A stretch of 64,000 bases of DNA from Paenibacillus macerans (GCF_023715465.1 NZ_JAMBOE010000001.1:682001-746000), one strand, 5' to 3'. Positions 18,425-27,479 are shown, numbered from the stretch's first letter. The notes: a model not told the origin generated them from the sequence alone. Program-made: numbers and translations.

Positions 18425-19669
18425 ATGAGAGACGAAGCGGATAAACCCAGACGCGGGGCCCCGGATTTTCAATTGCTTATTCTCACCCTGCTGCTGGTGG
18501 GGTTCGGGATCATCATGGTCTTCAGCTCAAGTTCCAGCATTGCGCTGATTGACGCAAAATTCGGCAACGACCCCATGTATTTTACGAAACGGCAGATCAT
18601 CTTTGCCTGTCTCGGCCTGGTTTTCATGTTCGTGACGATGAACATCCGTTATGACAAATACAAAAAACTGTTTGTGCCCGTGTTTATTTTAGCTATTTTG
18701 CTGCTTGTTCTCGTCCCCATTGTCGGCGACAAAAGAAACGGGGCGACCAGTTGGTTCGCCATCGGTACGCTGGGCATTCAACCGACGGAGCTGGCCAAAA
18801 TCACGACGATTTTGTACCTGGCTGCCCTGATATCGAAAAAAGGCGAACGCTTCCGGGATTTAAGGACCGGATACATCCCGGTCATGGTGATCGTCGGCTT
18901 TGTCGCCGGTTTGATCATGCTGCAGCCCGACTTTGGCTCCTGCATGATTCTCGTCGCCACCTCCGGTTTAATTATTTTCACCGGGGGCGCCAACCTGAAG
19001 CACATCCTCGGTTCGATCGGACTGCTTGTGCTCGGCGCCAGCATCGTGCTGGGCGCGGGAGCCTTATGGGGTAAAATTCATCCCAGCGAATCGGCTGACG
19101 ACCAGACCAACTATAAAATCGGACGGATTCAGGCTTATCTGGATCCTGGGAAGGATCCCCTGGGAACCGGCTATAATCTGCTCCAATCGCTCACAGCCAT
19201 CGGGCACGGGGGACCTACGGGAACCGGCTTCGGGCAAGGCATCCAAAAGCTGCATTATCTGCCCAACGCATATAACGATTTTATTTTTTCCGTGATTGGC
19301 GAAGAATTCGGTTTTATCGGCACATTGCTGTTCCTGCTGTTTTACATTTATTTTATTTGGCGAGGCCTGCTCATTTCGCTGCGCTGCCAAAGCACGTTCG
19401 GCACGTTGACCGGCGTCGGGATTATGGGGCTGATCGCCATTCAGGCTTTCATCAATATCGGCGGGGTCACAAATACTATCCCCATGACCGGGGTAACGCT
19501 GCCGTTCATCAGCTCCGGGGGCTCGTCCCTGCTGTCCATGATGATGGCCATGGGCATCGTGCTGAGCATCTCGCGCGAATCAACGCTTCCGGCAAAGCAG
19601 GAGCGGACCAAATCGGTTGTTGTCAGGGAATCGGCCGTATACGATTTTCGAAGCCGGCGTCAGAATTAA
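18425..19669 (+). CDS. ftsW: FtsW-type lipid II polymerase (SEDS family)
   Basis: The ~414-residue integral membrane protein has about ten hydrophobic segments and SEDS signatures: GATSWFAIGTLGIQPTELAK, LIMLQPDFGSCM, the extracellular-loop Asp/Gly-rich GHGGPTGTGFGQG, YNDFIFSVIGEEFGFIG and the C-terminal LPFISSGGSSL. SEDS proteins polymerise glycan strands with a class B PBP, here for septal wall. B. subtilis ftsW lies next to ylaN, and ylaN is also close here (21.5 kb). ATG 18425 has TAAGGCGG at 7-nt spacing; ATG 18419 is in frame but too close to that site. RodA or SpoVE assignment is possible, but ylaN proximity favours FtsW. Confidence 0.88.
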   Translation: MRDEADKPRRGAPDFQLLILTLLLVGFGIIMVFSSSSSIALIDAKFGNDPMYFTKRQIIFACLGLVFMFVTMNIRYDKYKKLFVPVFILAILLLVLVPIVGDKRNGATSWFAIGTLGIQPTELAKITTILYLAALISKKGERFRDLRTGYIPVMVIVGFVAGLIMLQPDFGSCMILVATSGLIIFTGGANLKHILGSIGLLVLGASIVLGAGALWGKIHPSESADDQTNYKIGRIQAYLDPGKDPLGTGYNLLQSLTAIGHGGPTGTGFGQGIQKLHYLPNAYNDFIFSVIGEEFGFIGTLLFLLFYIYFIWRGLLISLRCQSTFGTLTGVGIMGLIAIQAFINIGGVTNTIPMTGVTLPFISSGGSSLLSMMMAMGIVLSISRESTLPAKQERTKSVVVRESAVYDFRSRRQN

Positions 19670-19690
19670 ATCTGCGGAGTTCATAAAAAA

Positions 19691-19733
19691 GGGGTTGCCC
19701 AAGCAGCGAAACTGCTTCGGGACAACCCCTTTT
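19691..19733. terminator. terminator after ftsW
   Basis: GGGGTTG and CAACCCC with an inner AAGCAG/CTGCTT stem, then TTTT on the plus strand. An A-run on the other side lets it also serve the convergent Asp23-family gene. Confidence 0.85.
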
Positions 19734-19795
19734 GCTATGCCAGCTAATGTTGCAGAGCTCGCGCACTTATATTACTGCAGAAGGTCAAAGATCGA

Positions 19796-20158
19796 TTACA
19801 TTTCGTCATCTTTAAACGCTACGCCTTCGACTTTCACATTCACTTCCACAATTTTAAGCCCCGTCATCGTCTCTACCGCTTCACGGACATTTTGCTGAAG
19901 CATCCGGCATACCTCGTGAATCGGCGTTTCGTAAAGGACGATAATCCTTAGATCAATCGCCGCCTCCAATTGACCGACTTCCACCGTGACGCCTTTTTGC
20001 ACATTTTTGCCGCTTAACCGTTTCGCCCAGCCCTCGGACAGCCCGCCGGACATCGCTGCAATTCCCGGTGTTTCCAGGGCGGCCATTCCGGCAATTTTCG
20101 CAACGACGTCATCCGCAATCCGAATTAGCCCATTATCCAACTGCAGTTGTTCGGTCAT
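19796..20158 (-). CDS. Asp23/Gls24-family envelope stress protein
   Basis: The 120-residue protein has the Asp23 domain: GLIRIADDVVAKIAGMAALE near residues 10-29, GVTVEVGQLEAAIDLRIIV in the middle and a C-terminal VNVKVEGVAF strand. Members such as YqhY, YloU and Asp23 are abundant, membrane-associated or cytosolic, and linked to cell-wall or acyl-CoA homeostasis. The ATG at 20158 has AAGGAGG 7 nt upstream; the in-frame ATG at 20164 is too close. It is monocistronic and convergent with ftsW. The exact paralogue cannot be decided. Confidence 0.88.
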   Translation of the reverse strand: MTEQLQLDNGLIRIADDVVAKIAGMAALETPGIAAMSGGLSEGWAKRLSGKNVQKGVTVEVGQLEAAIDLRIIVLYETPIHEVCRMLQQNVREAVETMTGLKIVEVNVKVEGVAFKDDEM

Positions 20159-20324
20159 GGTCATACCTCCTTCAACCTCATTAATTTCATTGTAAATGGT
20201 AAGTCGCTTTAAAGCAAATGTAGACCGGCTAATTATTTTTGATTTATAATTTTCACGTTATTGGTTATATTTAGGAAGAATTGATCATTCAGATCTGACA
20301 ATTTACTACAATTTGAGGTGTACT

Positions 20325-21398
20325 ATGCGAAAGTACTTAACTCCATTTTTGCTCATACTTTTCTTTGCACTAAGTGCCATCGGGCATTTTGCGCATTGGC
20401 CGGCAACGCTGGAGTTCATCATTTCCGCGATCGCCGTTATTTTTGTGGCCGGCTTTCTGGGAAAAGCGACGGAAAGCGTCGCCCATTACGCAGGGCAGCG
20501 CTTGGGCGGCTTTCTGAACGCCACCTTCGGCAATGCCGCCGAGCTGATCATCGCCATTTTCCTCGTCAGGGAAGGCCTGTTCGATATGGTGAAGGCCAGC
20601 ATTACCGGATCGATCATCGGCAATCTGCTGCTCGTGTTGGGAGCAAGCCTGCTTGCGGGCGGTCTGAAGTACAAGGTGCAAAAGTACAGCCTGGCCTTGG
20701 CCAACATGAGCGGGTCGCTTATGATCGTGGCGATCATCGCTTTGTTCGTCCCAGCGGTATTTCTGCAAACCCATGTACTTCATGAGGAGGACCGTACCAC
20801 GTTAAGCCTGGTCGTCGCCGGCATCCTCATCCTCGCCTATTTGCTCTGGCTCCTTTTCTCCATGATTACCCACAAAAGTTATTTGGCCGATATTACCGAA
20901 AAGGGCGATGAGCTGCCGGGCGAGCACGAACATGATCCGGCCTGGTCCAGGGGTCAATCGATCCTGTATCTGATTCTAGCCACCGTTATGGTCGCGTTCA
21001 TCAGCGAATGGCTGGTGCACACGCTGGACACCTTCTCGGCCAAATTCGGGCTTAGCGAACTTTTCGTCGGCGCCTTCGTCGTTGCGATCATCGGCAACGC
21101 GGCCGAGCACAGCGCCGCCATCATGCTCGCTATGAAAAACAAAATCGGAGCGGCCGTGGAGATTGCCGTCGGCAGCAGCTTGCAGATCGCCCTGTTTGTC
21201 GCCCCAGTGCTGATCTTCGTCAGCCATCTGTTCGGACAGCCGATGGATATCGTGTTTACGGTCATCGAACTGGCGGCGATCGGCGTATCCGTATTTATCG
21301 CCAAATCGATTACGCAGGACGGCCAAACCAACTGGTACGAAGGAATGCTGCTGCTGGCCGTATACGCGATTCTCGGCGTCTCTTTTTACCTCGTGTAA
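20325..21398 (+). CDS. Ca2+/H+ antiporter, CaCA superfamily (CAX/ChaA type)
   Basis: The 357-residue membrane protein has about eleven hydrophobic segments and the two alpha-repeat motifs expected for CAX exchangers: GNAAELIIA near residue 66 and GNAAEHSAAI near 257, each with the ion-binding Asn/Glu. Between them lies an acidic His-containing loop (EHEHDPAW) near residue 203. It would export Ca2+ (possibly Na+ or K+) against protons. GAGGTG precedes the ATG at 20325; an in-frame TTG 12 nt upstream has no site. The gene is monocistronic with its own terminator. Together with yloB it gives the window two Ca2+ exporters. Confidence 0.9.
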   Translation: MRKYLTPFLLILFFALSAIGHFAHWPATLEFIISAIAVIFVAGFLGKATESVAHYAGQRLGGFLNATFGNAAELIIAIFLVREGLFDMVKASITGSIIGNLLLVLGASLLAGGLKYKVQKYSLALANMSGSLMIVAIIALFVPAVFLQTHVLHEEDRTTLSLVVAGILILAYLLWLLFSMITHKSYLADITEKGDELPGEHEHDPAWSRGQSILYLILATVMVAFISEWLVHTLDTFSAKFGLSELFVGAFVVAIIGNAAEHSAAIMLAMKNKIGAAVEIAVGSSLQIALFVAPVLIFVSHLFGQPMDIVFTVIELAAIGVSVFIAKSITQDGQTNWYEGMLLLAVYAILGVSFYLV

Positions 21399-21410
21399 GA
21401 AAAACAAAAC

Positions 21411-21453
21411 AAGCGTATGGCCGAAAATTTCCGGATCATACGCTTGCATTTTG
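21411..21453 (+). terminator. terminator of the Ca2+/H+ antiporter gene
   Basis: AAGCGTATG and CATACGCTT form a perfect 9-bp stem followed by GCATTTT. The T-run is short. Confidence 0.7.
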
Positions 21454-21486
21454 TCTTATGAGCTATATGCATGCCTGACCTGCAGG

Positions 21487-21774
21487 TCACTTTTTCTCGT
21501 TCATGGCTTCATAAAGCGAGGCAAGATTCCGTTCCAGTCTGCTTAAAATTTGTTTGCCTACCATTTCCTCAATCAGTCCGACACGTATCGCGTAATCCAC
21601 CTGCCTCGAAAACCCATACATCTGGGTGTCCAGCACTTCCTCATAGAGAGGGCAGTAACGTGTGGCCAAGTTCTCCATCTGTACTTCGATCAGCTTCTCT
21701 ATTTTATCTGCATCTTCCTGCAGAAGATTAAGTGCCTTCAGGTTCAGTTGCTCCTGCAACTCAGATGAAGTCAT
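21487..21774 (-). CDS. ylaN: YlaN family protein (UPF0358), Fur-linked iron factor
   Basis: The 95-residue helical protein has the YlaN core [18 protein letters not shown]. In B. subtilis YlaN was essential under iron-poor conditions, and published work links it to Fe(II) and to relief of Fur repression. The length is normal. A GGGGGG-rich Shine-Dalgarno lies upstream of the ATG. In B. subtilis ylaN and ftsW (ylaO) are adjacent; here they are about 1.8 kb apart on opposite strands with the Asp23 and antiporter genes between them, which indicates a local rearrangement. Confidence 0.93.
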   Translation of the reverse strand: MTSSELQEQLNLKALNLLQEDADKIEKLIEVQMENLATRYCPLYEEVLDTQMYGFSRQVDYAIRVGLIEEMVGKQILSRLERNLASLYEAMNEKK

Positions 21775-21882
21775 GCTTCTTCCCCCCTATGTCCAATGTT
21801 CCTTTCACAGCTACTCTATTCCTAATATTAGACGAAATCGAGGGCCAATACAAGAACCTGCGGGAAACAAACTCTATCCTCG

Positions 21883-21920
21883 TAAAAAGACACCCCCGCC
21901 AAAACGACTGGAGTGTCTTC
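21883..21920 (-). terminator. terminator of the HPr-like gene
   Basis: The minus strand reads AAGACACTCC, a loop, GGGGGTGTCTT and TTT. It is placed directly after the HPr-like stop codon. Confidence 0.75.
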
Positions 21921-21930
21921 CGCTTTTCGA

Positions 21931-22176
21931 TTAATCTTCTACCAATTTTACGCTTAAGCCGTGCTTGGCGAAAACTTCGCTCATCGCTTTCTTAGCTTCA
22001 TCGGCGTCCGGTCCATGAACGTGAAGCTCATAACTCTTCGTATTCACGAGTGTGGTGAAAAGGCCGAGGATACTTTTAACGTCGATGTACTTGTTGTCAG
22101 CTTGGAGCACGATGGAAGAAGTAAACTTGCCCGCCGCTTGGGCAATTTCAACTACCGCTTCATTGTTCGTGGCCAT
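21931..22176 (-). CDS. HPr-like protein lacking the phosphorylatable histidine
   Basis: The 81-residue product aligns to HPr from its first helix onward: QAAGKFTSSIVL matches HPr residues 24-35, and YIDVKSILGL matches the Ser-46 loop (here Ser35). The first strand and the GIHARPA active loop are missing: by alignment His15 is Asn4, Arg17 is Glu6 and Pro18 is Ala7. The start is secure (GGAGGG 6 nt before the ATG), and no His-Ala-Arg-Pro is encoded upstream. It therefore cannot carry phosphate in the PTS. It could act like B. subtilis Crh, through seryl phosphorylation and CcpA binding, but that is inference. Confidence 0.82.
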   Translation of the reverse strand: MATNNEAVVEIAQAAGKFTSSIVLQADNKYIDVKSILGLFTTLVNTKSYELHVHGPDADEAKKAMSEVFAKHGLSVKLVED

Positions 22177-22258
22177 TGGGATCCCTCCGTGATTAACATT
22201 GAAAATAACATACTTTAATCATACATTGAATCCGCTTTCCAAGCAAGGATTTTCCTCG

Positions 22259-23374
22259 TTATTTCAAGTTTTCCGGATTTAGCGCCGCAAGCTCCGGAAG
22301 CACGAAAATACCGTCTTTACGGATCAACACGTCGTCGAAATAAATTTCCCCGCCGCCGTAATCCGGACGTTGAATCAGCACCAGATCCCAATGGATCGCT
22401 GAACGGTTGCCGTTATCCGTTTCATCATAGGCCTGGCCCGGGGTAAAATGCAGGCTGCCGGCGATTTTTTCGTCAAACAGAATATCCTTCATCGGGTGCA
22501 GGATGTACGGATTGAAGCCAATCGCAAATTCCCCGATATATCTTGCCCCTTCGTCGGAATCGAGAATTTCGTTTAAGCGTTTCGTATCGTTGCTGGTCGC
22601 TTCAACGATTTTGCCGTTTTCAAAACGGAACTTGATGTTTTCGAACGTAACTCCATTGTACAGCGTCGCCGCGTTGTAGCTAATCGTCCCGTTCACGGAA
22701 TCGCGCACCGGGGCGGTGTATACTTCGCCGTCCGGAATGTTTTTCTGACCGGAGCATTTCTCGGCGCCGATGTTTTTGATTGAAAAAGCAAGATCCGTTC
22801 CCGGGCCGGCAATGCGTACCTTATCCGTGCGCTTCATCAGATCGGCCAGCGCGTCCTGGGCCCGGTCCATTTTAGCGTAATCAAGGTTGCAGACGTTGAA
22901 ATAAAAATCTTCAAAAGCTTCCGTGCTTGTATTGGCCAATTGAGCCATGCTGGCGTTCGGATAACGAAGCACGACCCACTTCGTCTTCTTGACCCGCTGC
23001 TCGCTATGTACGGGATGGGAATAAAGCGCATTGTACAACTTCATTTTGTCTTCAGGCACATCGGACATATCGTTGACATTGGAACCCGCCCGAATCCCGA
23101 TATAGCAGTCCATCATCTCCATCCGCTTCAAGTCGTATTCCGCCCACGTCTTCATGCTTTCCTCGGTGGCGTATTTCAACTGCATCCGCTGAACGGTGCG
23201 GTCGGTAATTTCGACAAACGCGTTTCCGCCCCTTTTTCCGACCTCTTCAATAACCGCCTTTAACAAGTCGCGCTCTTCGCCGATCATTTCAACCAGCACA
23301 TTTTCTCCAGGCTGAACATTTATGGAGTAACCGACCAGGTTTTCCGCCAGCTTTTGTATTCTAGGATCTCGCAT
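22259..23374 (-). CDS. M29-family aminopeptidase (AmpS type)
   Basis: The 371-residue protein matches thermophilic aminopeptidase family M29. It starts MRDPRIQKLAENLVGYSINV, and its C-terminal half holds the metal-site pattern: IGEFAIGFNP near 282, a HPMKDILFDEKIAGSLHF segment near 296, SAIHWDLV near 328 and the Asp/Glu-rich GGGEIYFDD near 342. Such enzymes are cytosolic dimers using Co2+/Zn2+ to remove N-terminal residues. The ATG at 23374 has GAGGAGGG 8 nt upstream; the ATG at 23392 does not. It has no cotranscribed partner. Confidence 0.9.
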   Translation of the reverse strand: MRDPRIQKLAENLVGYSINVQPGENVLVEMIGEERDLLKAVIEEVGKRGGNAFVEITDRTVQRMQLKYATEESMKTWAEYDLKRMEMMDCYIGIRAGSNVNDMSDVPEDKMKLYNALYSHPVHSEQRVKKTKWVVLRYPNASMAQLANTSTEAFEDFYFNVCNLDYAKMDRAQDALADLMKRTDKVRIAGPGTDLAFSIKNIGAEKCSGQKNIPDGEVYTAPVRDSVNGTISYNAATLYNGVTFENIKFRFENGKIVEATSNDTKRLNEILDSDEGARYIGEFAIGFNPYILHPMKDILFDEKIAGSLHFTPGQAYDETDNGNRSAIHWDLVLIQRPDYGGGEIYFDDVLIRKDGIFVLPELAALNPENLK

Positions 23375-23510
23375 ATGGCTTTCCCTCCTCAAAAATGGAG
23401 CGGGACTTCCCTTCGCACGAACGCACGCTCAAGGAACCCGCGTGTTAACCAATGGTTAATTCTTCTACTATTGTAGCACGGCTGCCGCAGGAAGTCAGCC
23501 CGCCCCAAGT

Positions 23511-24347
23511 CTACTTATAATTCTCGAACCTGTTGTCCGTACGCAGCACTTCCTGCCGGGGTTGTCCCTGCGGCGTTAAATATTTCAGCCTGGTCTCCGA
23601 GGTCAAGCGGGAGGGCAGCCCGGTTTTGCGGTTGATCGTCAGATGGTAAACCACGTTCGCCTTCATGCTCTCAAGCCTCCCGAGCAATTGCTCGTGACCC
23701 GACGACAAGATGGACGAAAGCCGTGTTCGCACTTCATTTCTCCGGCTTGGAGAAACGGCTGCCAGCTTGCTGTCCAGGTCCGCCCCCAGCAGGCTCATCT
23801 CCGCCAAAAGCTCATCTTTCAAACGAATTCCGGCTTCATCAGGGTCCATTTCGATCCTCAGCACTTTGGTTCCGCGCGCGGCTCCGCTTTCCAGCGTTAT
23901 TTTCTTCTTGACGGCAAAGCGGATATCCTCCAATTGATCGAGCGGGTTCAGGCGGTTCATTCCATGCAGGAGGGCGTTGCTTTGATCCGCCTGCAGCACC
24001 CAGCTTCCGTTCTCCAGGCGGAGCTTCGCCTCGTATCCCGAAGCGGCGGTCAGTCCGGCCGCTCGAAAACGATTCTTGGCGCCCTGGGCCGATGATTTCG
24101 CCCTCATGCTAAGTTCGCGATGATTATTAAGCTGCCCCGTGTAGCTGATGCTCTCCTCCGGCATGCTGTGTTCTCCCCGCTGAAGCGAAGCAAGCCCGCG
24201 GAAGGTCAGGGCGTCCCAGCCCGCCAGCCCGGACCAGGTAAAGTCAAACCATTGAGCGCCGGTTTTCGGCTCGCCGCAGGCGGACAAAACGGCCGCAAGC
24301 AAAAATATCCAGATCAGTCTCCGATAACCCCTAGCTTGTTCCAGCAT
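23511..24347 (-). CDS. uncharacterised lipoprotein
   Basis: The ~278-residue product has a typical lipoprotein signal: basic start, hydrophobic LIWIFLLAAVL and the lipobox LSAC with Cys near residue 24. The mature part is hydrophilic with alternating beta-like segments (YEAKLRLENGSWVLQ, VLRIEMDPDEAGI, VVYHLTINRKTGLPSRLTSETRLKY), recalling outer-surface lipoproteins of the LolA/LppX-type beta-sheet folds, though no family is certain. The start at 24347 has GAGAGG upstream; a GTG at 24380 also opens the frame without a good site. It lies between the aminopeptidase and the diguanylate cyclase genes. Function unknown. Confidence 0.75.
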   Translation of the reverse strand: MLEQARGYRRLIWIFLLAAVLSACGEPKTGAQWFDFTWSGLAGWDALTFRGLASLQRGEHSMPEESISYTGQLNNHRELSMRAKSSAQGAKNRFRAAGLTAASGYEAKLRLENGSWVLQADQSNALLHGMNRLNPLDQLEDIRFAVKKKITLESGAARGTKVLRIEMDPDEAGIRLKDELLAEMSLLGADLDSKLAAVSPSRRNEVRTRLSSILSSGHEQLLGRLESMKANVVYHLTINRKTGLPSRLTSETRLKYLTPQGQPRQEVLRTDNRFENYK

Positions 24348-24456
24348 ATGCTTTCCGCGCCTCTCGTCTTTGAAATTCACCGCTGCTAGCCTGCGGCGGA
24401 TTCAAAATTTGCATTCGGCAATATCGTGCCTCCGGCGCGGGAAATCTATGCGCAAA

Positions 24457-24505
24457 GAAAAAGGTGTTCCGTTCGCGGACTTGCCGCCTTTGCGGAACAC
24501 CTTTT
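24457..24505 (-). terminator. terminator of the diguanylate cyclase gene
   Basis: AAGGTGTTCCG and CGGAACACCTT form a perfect 11-bp stem. TTT follows on the minus strand, overlapping the end of the coding sequence. Confidence 0.8.
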
Positions 24506-26477
24506 ACCCAAGCTGCGTCTGATTTCTCCCGTTATTTTTGGCTTTGTAGAGGGCCATGTCGGCCTCATAAAAAAGCGATTCTACGCTGACCTTCCCGTCC
24601 CCCTGCGCCCATTCGGCAATGCCGCACGACACCGTGACGGCGGGATCGGTATCCATCGCGGCGCGGAGCCGAATCGTTTCCGCCACCCGATAGGCGTTTT
24701 CCGCGTCGGCCCCCGGCAAATATATGGCCAGTTCTTCGCCTCCCCAACGGGCGGCGATATCCGTTTTACGGATCGAGCTTTTGACGATCGTGCATACCTG
24801 CTGAAGGATTTTATCCCCGGTCTGATGCCCATACGTGTCGTTGACCTGTTTAAACTGATCGATGTCGACGATGATCAACGAACCGTTGCTGTCTTTTTTC
24901 TGAAATTGCTGGATGGCGTCATCCACGTAGTGGCGCGCGTAAAGTCCGGTCAGCATGTCTCTATTGGCCATTCTGCGCACCTCGGCATGCAGCAGGGCGT
25001 TGGCGATAGCCAAACCGATATGCGAAGAAAGAACCTGCAGCAATTTGTAATTGTCGTAGGAAAAATACCGCTCTTCCCGGTGAGCCAGCATAATCGCCCC
25101 GTTCACTTCTCCCCGGACGATCAAAGGAGCGGCAATCAGCGAGCGCGCTTTTGTCTCTTCCATCATCTTGGAGGATACTTTGCCGTATACTTGATAATCC
25201 GACAAAATAATCGGTTCCTGCGTGGAACACACCAAACCGCAAAAACCGTAAGTATCCGGAAAAGTAAGTTTCGACAGACTGGGCACATTCGTGGACATCA
25301 CTTCGAACGTACCTGTTTCTTTATGAAGCTGGGAAATGCAGCAGTACTCCGCTTGGAAAATGGAAAGCAGCTCGTCGCTGGCAAACCGGAAAACCTCTTT
25401 CAACCTCAAGCTTTGATTCAGCCGCTTGGTAAGTTCGTTGATCAGACGCAGTTCATTGATCAGCAAATTGGACTGCTGGTACAGCTTGGCGTTCTCAAAG
25501 GCGACGCCGGCGGTATCCGCCAGCATGCCGATGAGCTGCAGATCGAACTCATCGATCAGATCGCGCCGAATCAACAGGCGAAACACCCCGTATACCCCTT
25601 GCTTTCCGCCGAGCGGGGCGGCGATTTCGAGCAATAGCTCCCCACTGGAGCCATGCAGCTTCCGGCTAAGCATTTGCCCTTCCATAAACGCTTTGACACA
25701 AAACTGCTCTTCAGGTCCCTGCAGTTGCAGCAGCTTTACTCGCGGATCGCGGCTTAAGTCGTCCTGGGACATCAAAAGTTCAAGCTTGGCCTCCGGGTAC
25801 ATGCCCGAGACTCTTTCAAACACTTCCGACAGGACGGAATCGACATCGATTTTGTCGTGAAGCTTCTGCACGACCTGAAACAGCTTCGAGCGGCGATGCT
25901 CCTCGCGTTTGGCGCGCTGCTGAACGAGCAGCATGTCCGCGATGAACAAGGCTTCAAAAGCTTTGTAAAAGCATGTCCGGAATTGCAACGCCACCGCACG
26001 GATAAACAGCTTGGCGCCTGACCCTTCATAATCGGGGGTATTGGGCAGTCGGCAGCCGAACACGGCGAACCTTTCGCCTTCGCTCCGCGTCATGACGGGG
26101 GCCGCCGCATAGACAAATCTTCCGTGCGGAATAACCACAGGACCTGCAGCCTCAATGCAGCGGGAAATGATTCCGGCAACATAAGAGATGTCTCCCCCCT
26201 CCTCGGAAGGCTCGTCCTCCTCCGTCCCGGAAATCATCATCTCTCCGTCATGGTGCGCCACAAAAAAGCGGGCCTCGCCCCACTCGGCGATTTCGGAAAC
26301 ATTTTTGCATAAATCCCTGTACGCTTGAAAAATGACCGGTTCAATATAGGGGTAATCATAAGCGGTAATATCCAGCTGCTGCAGCCAATCTGCGTAATTG
26401 TCTTCCTGTTCCGGGCGCGGCAGCATTGAAGAGATGTTCATGTTCAACGTAGGATATCCTCGGGATTGGTCTGCCAT
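24504..26477 (-). CDS. GAF-GGDEF diguanylate cyclase (DgcP/YtrP-like)
   Basis: The 657-residue cytosolic protein has a poorly conserved N-terminal sensor region (~1-200), a GAF-like segment (~200-335), a GAF domain (~345-480) and a C-terminal GGDEF domain (~490-655). The active site is RWGGEEL, and an inhibitory I-site RKTD lies exactly five residues before it, so product feedback is expected. The enzyme makes c-di-GMP from two GTP. B. subtilis ytrP (dgcP) has the same GAF-rich plan and also lies near rpsD. AAAGGAG precedes the ATG. No EAL domain is present. The ligand of the GAF domains is unknown. Confidence 0.88.
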   Translation of the reverse strand: MADQSRGYPTLNMNISSMLPRPEQEDNYADWLQQLDITAYDYPYIEPVIFQAYRDLCKNVSEIAEWGEARFFVAHHDGEMMISGTEEDEPSEEGGDISYVAGIISRCIEAAGPVVIPHGRFVYAAAPVMTRSEGERFAVFGCRLPNTPDYEGSGAKLFIRAVALQFRTCFYKAFEALFIADMLLVQQRAKREEHRRSKLFQVVQKLHDKIDVDSVLSEVFERVSGMYPEAKLELLMSQDDLSRDPRVKLLQLQGPEEQFCVKAFMEGQMLSRKLHGSSGELLLEIAAPLGGKQGVYGVFRLLIRRDLIDEFDLQLIGMLADTAGVAFENAKLYQQSNLLINELRLINELTKRLNQSLRLKEVFRFASDELLSIFQAEYCCISQLHKETGTFEVMSTNVPSLSKLTFPDTYGFCGLVCSTQEPIILSDYQVYGKVSSKMMEETKARSLIAAPLIVRGEVNGAIMLAHREERYFSYDNYKLLQVLSSHIGLAIANALLHAEVRRMANRDMLTGLYARHYVDDAIQQFQKKDSNGSLIIVDIDQFKQVNDTYGHQTGDKILQQVCTIVKSSIRKTDIAARWGGEELAIYLPGADAENAYRVAETIRLRAAMDTDPAVTVSCGIAEWAQGDGKVSVESLFYEADMALYKAKNNGRNQTQLG

Positions 26478-26635
26478 AGGAAAACTCCTTTATAGAGGTT
26501 GTCGGCTGCCTCCCTCTGCTTTAACCGTTCTTGTTTGCTAACTGTATTTTACTATCTTCCACGTGGTTTTGCACCAAAAATTTAGGTCAAAAGCCCTATC
26601 GACAAAAAAACAGCTTTTAAAACAAAATCCTCTTC

Positions 26636-26663
26636 TTGACTTTAGGCATCCGATTCATATAAT
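26636..26663 (+). promoter_or_regulatory. rpsD promoter
   Basis: TTGACT at 26636-26641 and TATAAT at 26658-26663 with a 16-nt spacer, in an AT-rich context. It lies 204 nt before the rpsD start, leaving a long leader. Confidence 0.85.
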
Positions 26664-26669
26664 ATATAT

Positions 26670-26866
26670 TGTTGATAAAGACTGGATAGAGTCTTGATTA
26701 GGGCGTAACGCATGCGAGCACCCTCTCGGTTTTTGTTGCTGACAAGACAGCGGCTGAACTTTCTTGTCAGTGAGCGTAATTATTATCTATCCTACGCTCA
26801 ACAAACAAAACCCGCATAAGTAGAACCCTACACGAAATTTCAAACAAAAAGGAGTCTACCTATACA
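26670..26866 (+). ncRNA. rpsD 5' leader, candidate S4 autoregulatory RNA
   Basis: About 195 nt of untranslated leader with several stems: AAGAC/GTCTT (26678-26695), CTGACAAGA/TCTTGTCAG (26739-26770) and GAGCGTA/TACGCTC (26772-26799). The loop of the first stem carries GGATAG (26684-26689), and the loop of the last carries CTATCC (26787-26792), which are fully complementary and could make a loop-loop contact. B. subtilis rpsD is known to be repressed by S4 through its leader; this structure is a likely counterpart. The exact fold is inferred. Confidence 0.65.
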
Positions 26867-27466
26867 ATGGCACGTTACACTGGTCCTAAATTTAAACTCA
26901 GCCGCCGCCTTGGCATTTCCTTGAGCGGTACAGGCAAAGATTTGAAACGCCCATTCCCTCCGGGACAACATGGCGCTAACCAACGCAGAAAAATAAGCAA
27001 CTACGGCGCACAGCTGCTCGAGAAACAAAAATTGCGCCATATGTACGGCTTGGGCGAGAAGCAATTCCGCACCCTGTTCGAGAAAGCGCAAAAACTGCCT
27101 GGTATCGCCGGCGAAAACTTCATGTTCCTGCTCGAAAGCCGTTTGGACAACCTCGTTTACCGTCTGGGCTTCGCCAATTCCCGCGCAGGTGCGCGCCAGT
27201 TGGTAGCCCACGGCCACGTAACCGTCAACGGCAAGAAGGTGGACATCGCTTCTTACCGCGTTAGCATTGGCGACTTGATCAGCCTGCGTGAAAGAAGCCG
27301 CGGCCTTTCTTCCGTGAAGGAAGCTTTGGAGAACCGCTCGCATCTTCCGGCTTACCTGGAGTACAATGACACCGCTATGGAAGGCAAACTGATCCGTTTG
27401 CCGGAACGTGCGGAGCTGTCGCAAGACATCGACGAGAAGCAAATCGTCGAGTTCTACAACCGTTAA
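26867..27466 (+). CDS. rpsD: 30S ribosomal protein S4
   Basis: The 199-residue S4 initiates 30S assembly by binding the 5' domain of 16S rRNA. It opens [21 protein letters not shown], and the S4 RNA-binding domain ([15 protein letters not shown]...[11 protein letters not shown]) starts near residue 92. The N-terminal zinc-binding cysteines of some S4 proteins are absent, so this is the zinc-independent form, as in B. subtilis. AAGGAG lies upstream at slightly long spacing. Its monocistronic state, separate from the alpha operon, is the Bacillus arrangement, and its leader probably mediates autoregulation. Confidence 0.97.
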   Translation: MARYTGPKFKLSRRLGISLSGTGKDLKRPFPPGQHGANQRRKISNYGAQLLEKQKLRHMYGLGEKQFRTLFEKAQKLPGIAGENFMFLLESRLDNLVYRLGFANSRAGARQLVAHGHVTVNGKKVDIASYRVSIGDLISLRERSRGLSSVKEALENRSHLPAYLEYNDTAMEGKLIRLPERAELSQDIDEKQIVEFYNR

Positions 27467-27479
27467 GATTTGCAACGCA

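Noticed and set aside
26867..27466. Zinc-binding S4 variant
   Set aside because: No cysteines in the N-terminal region; ordinary zinc-independent S4.
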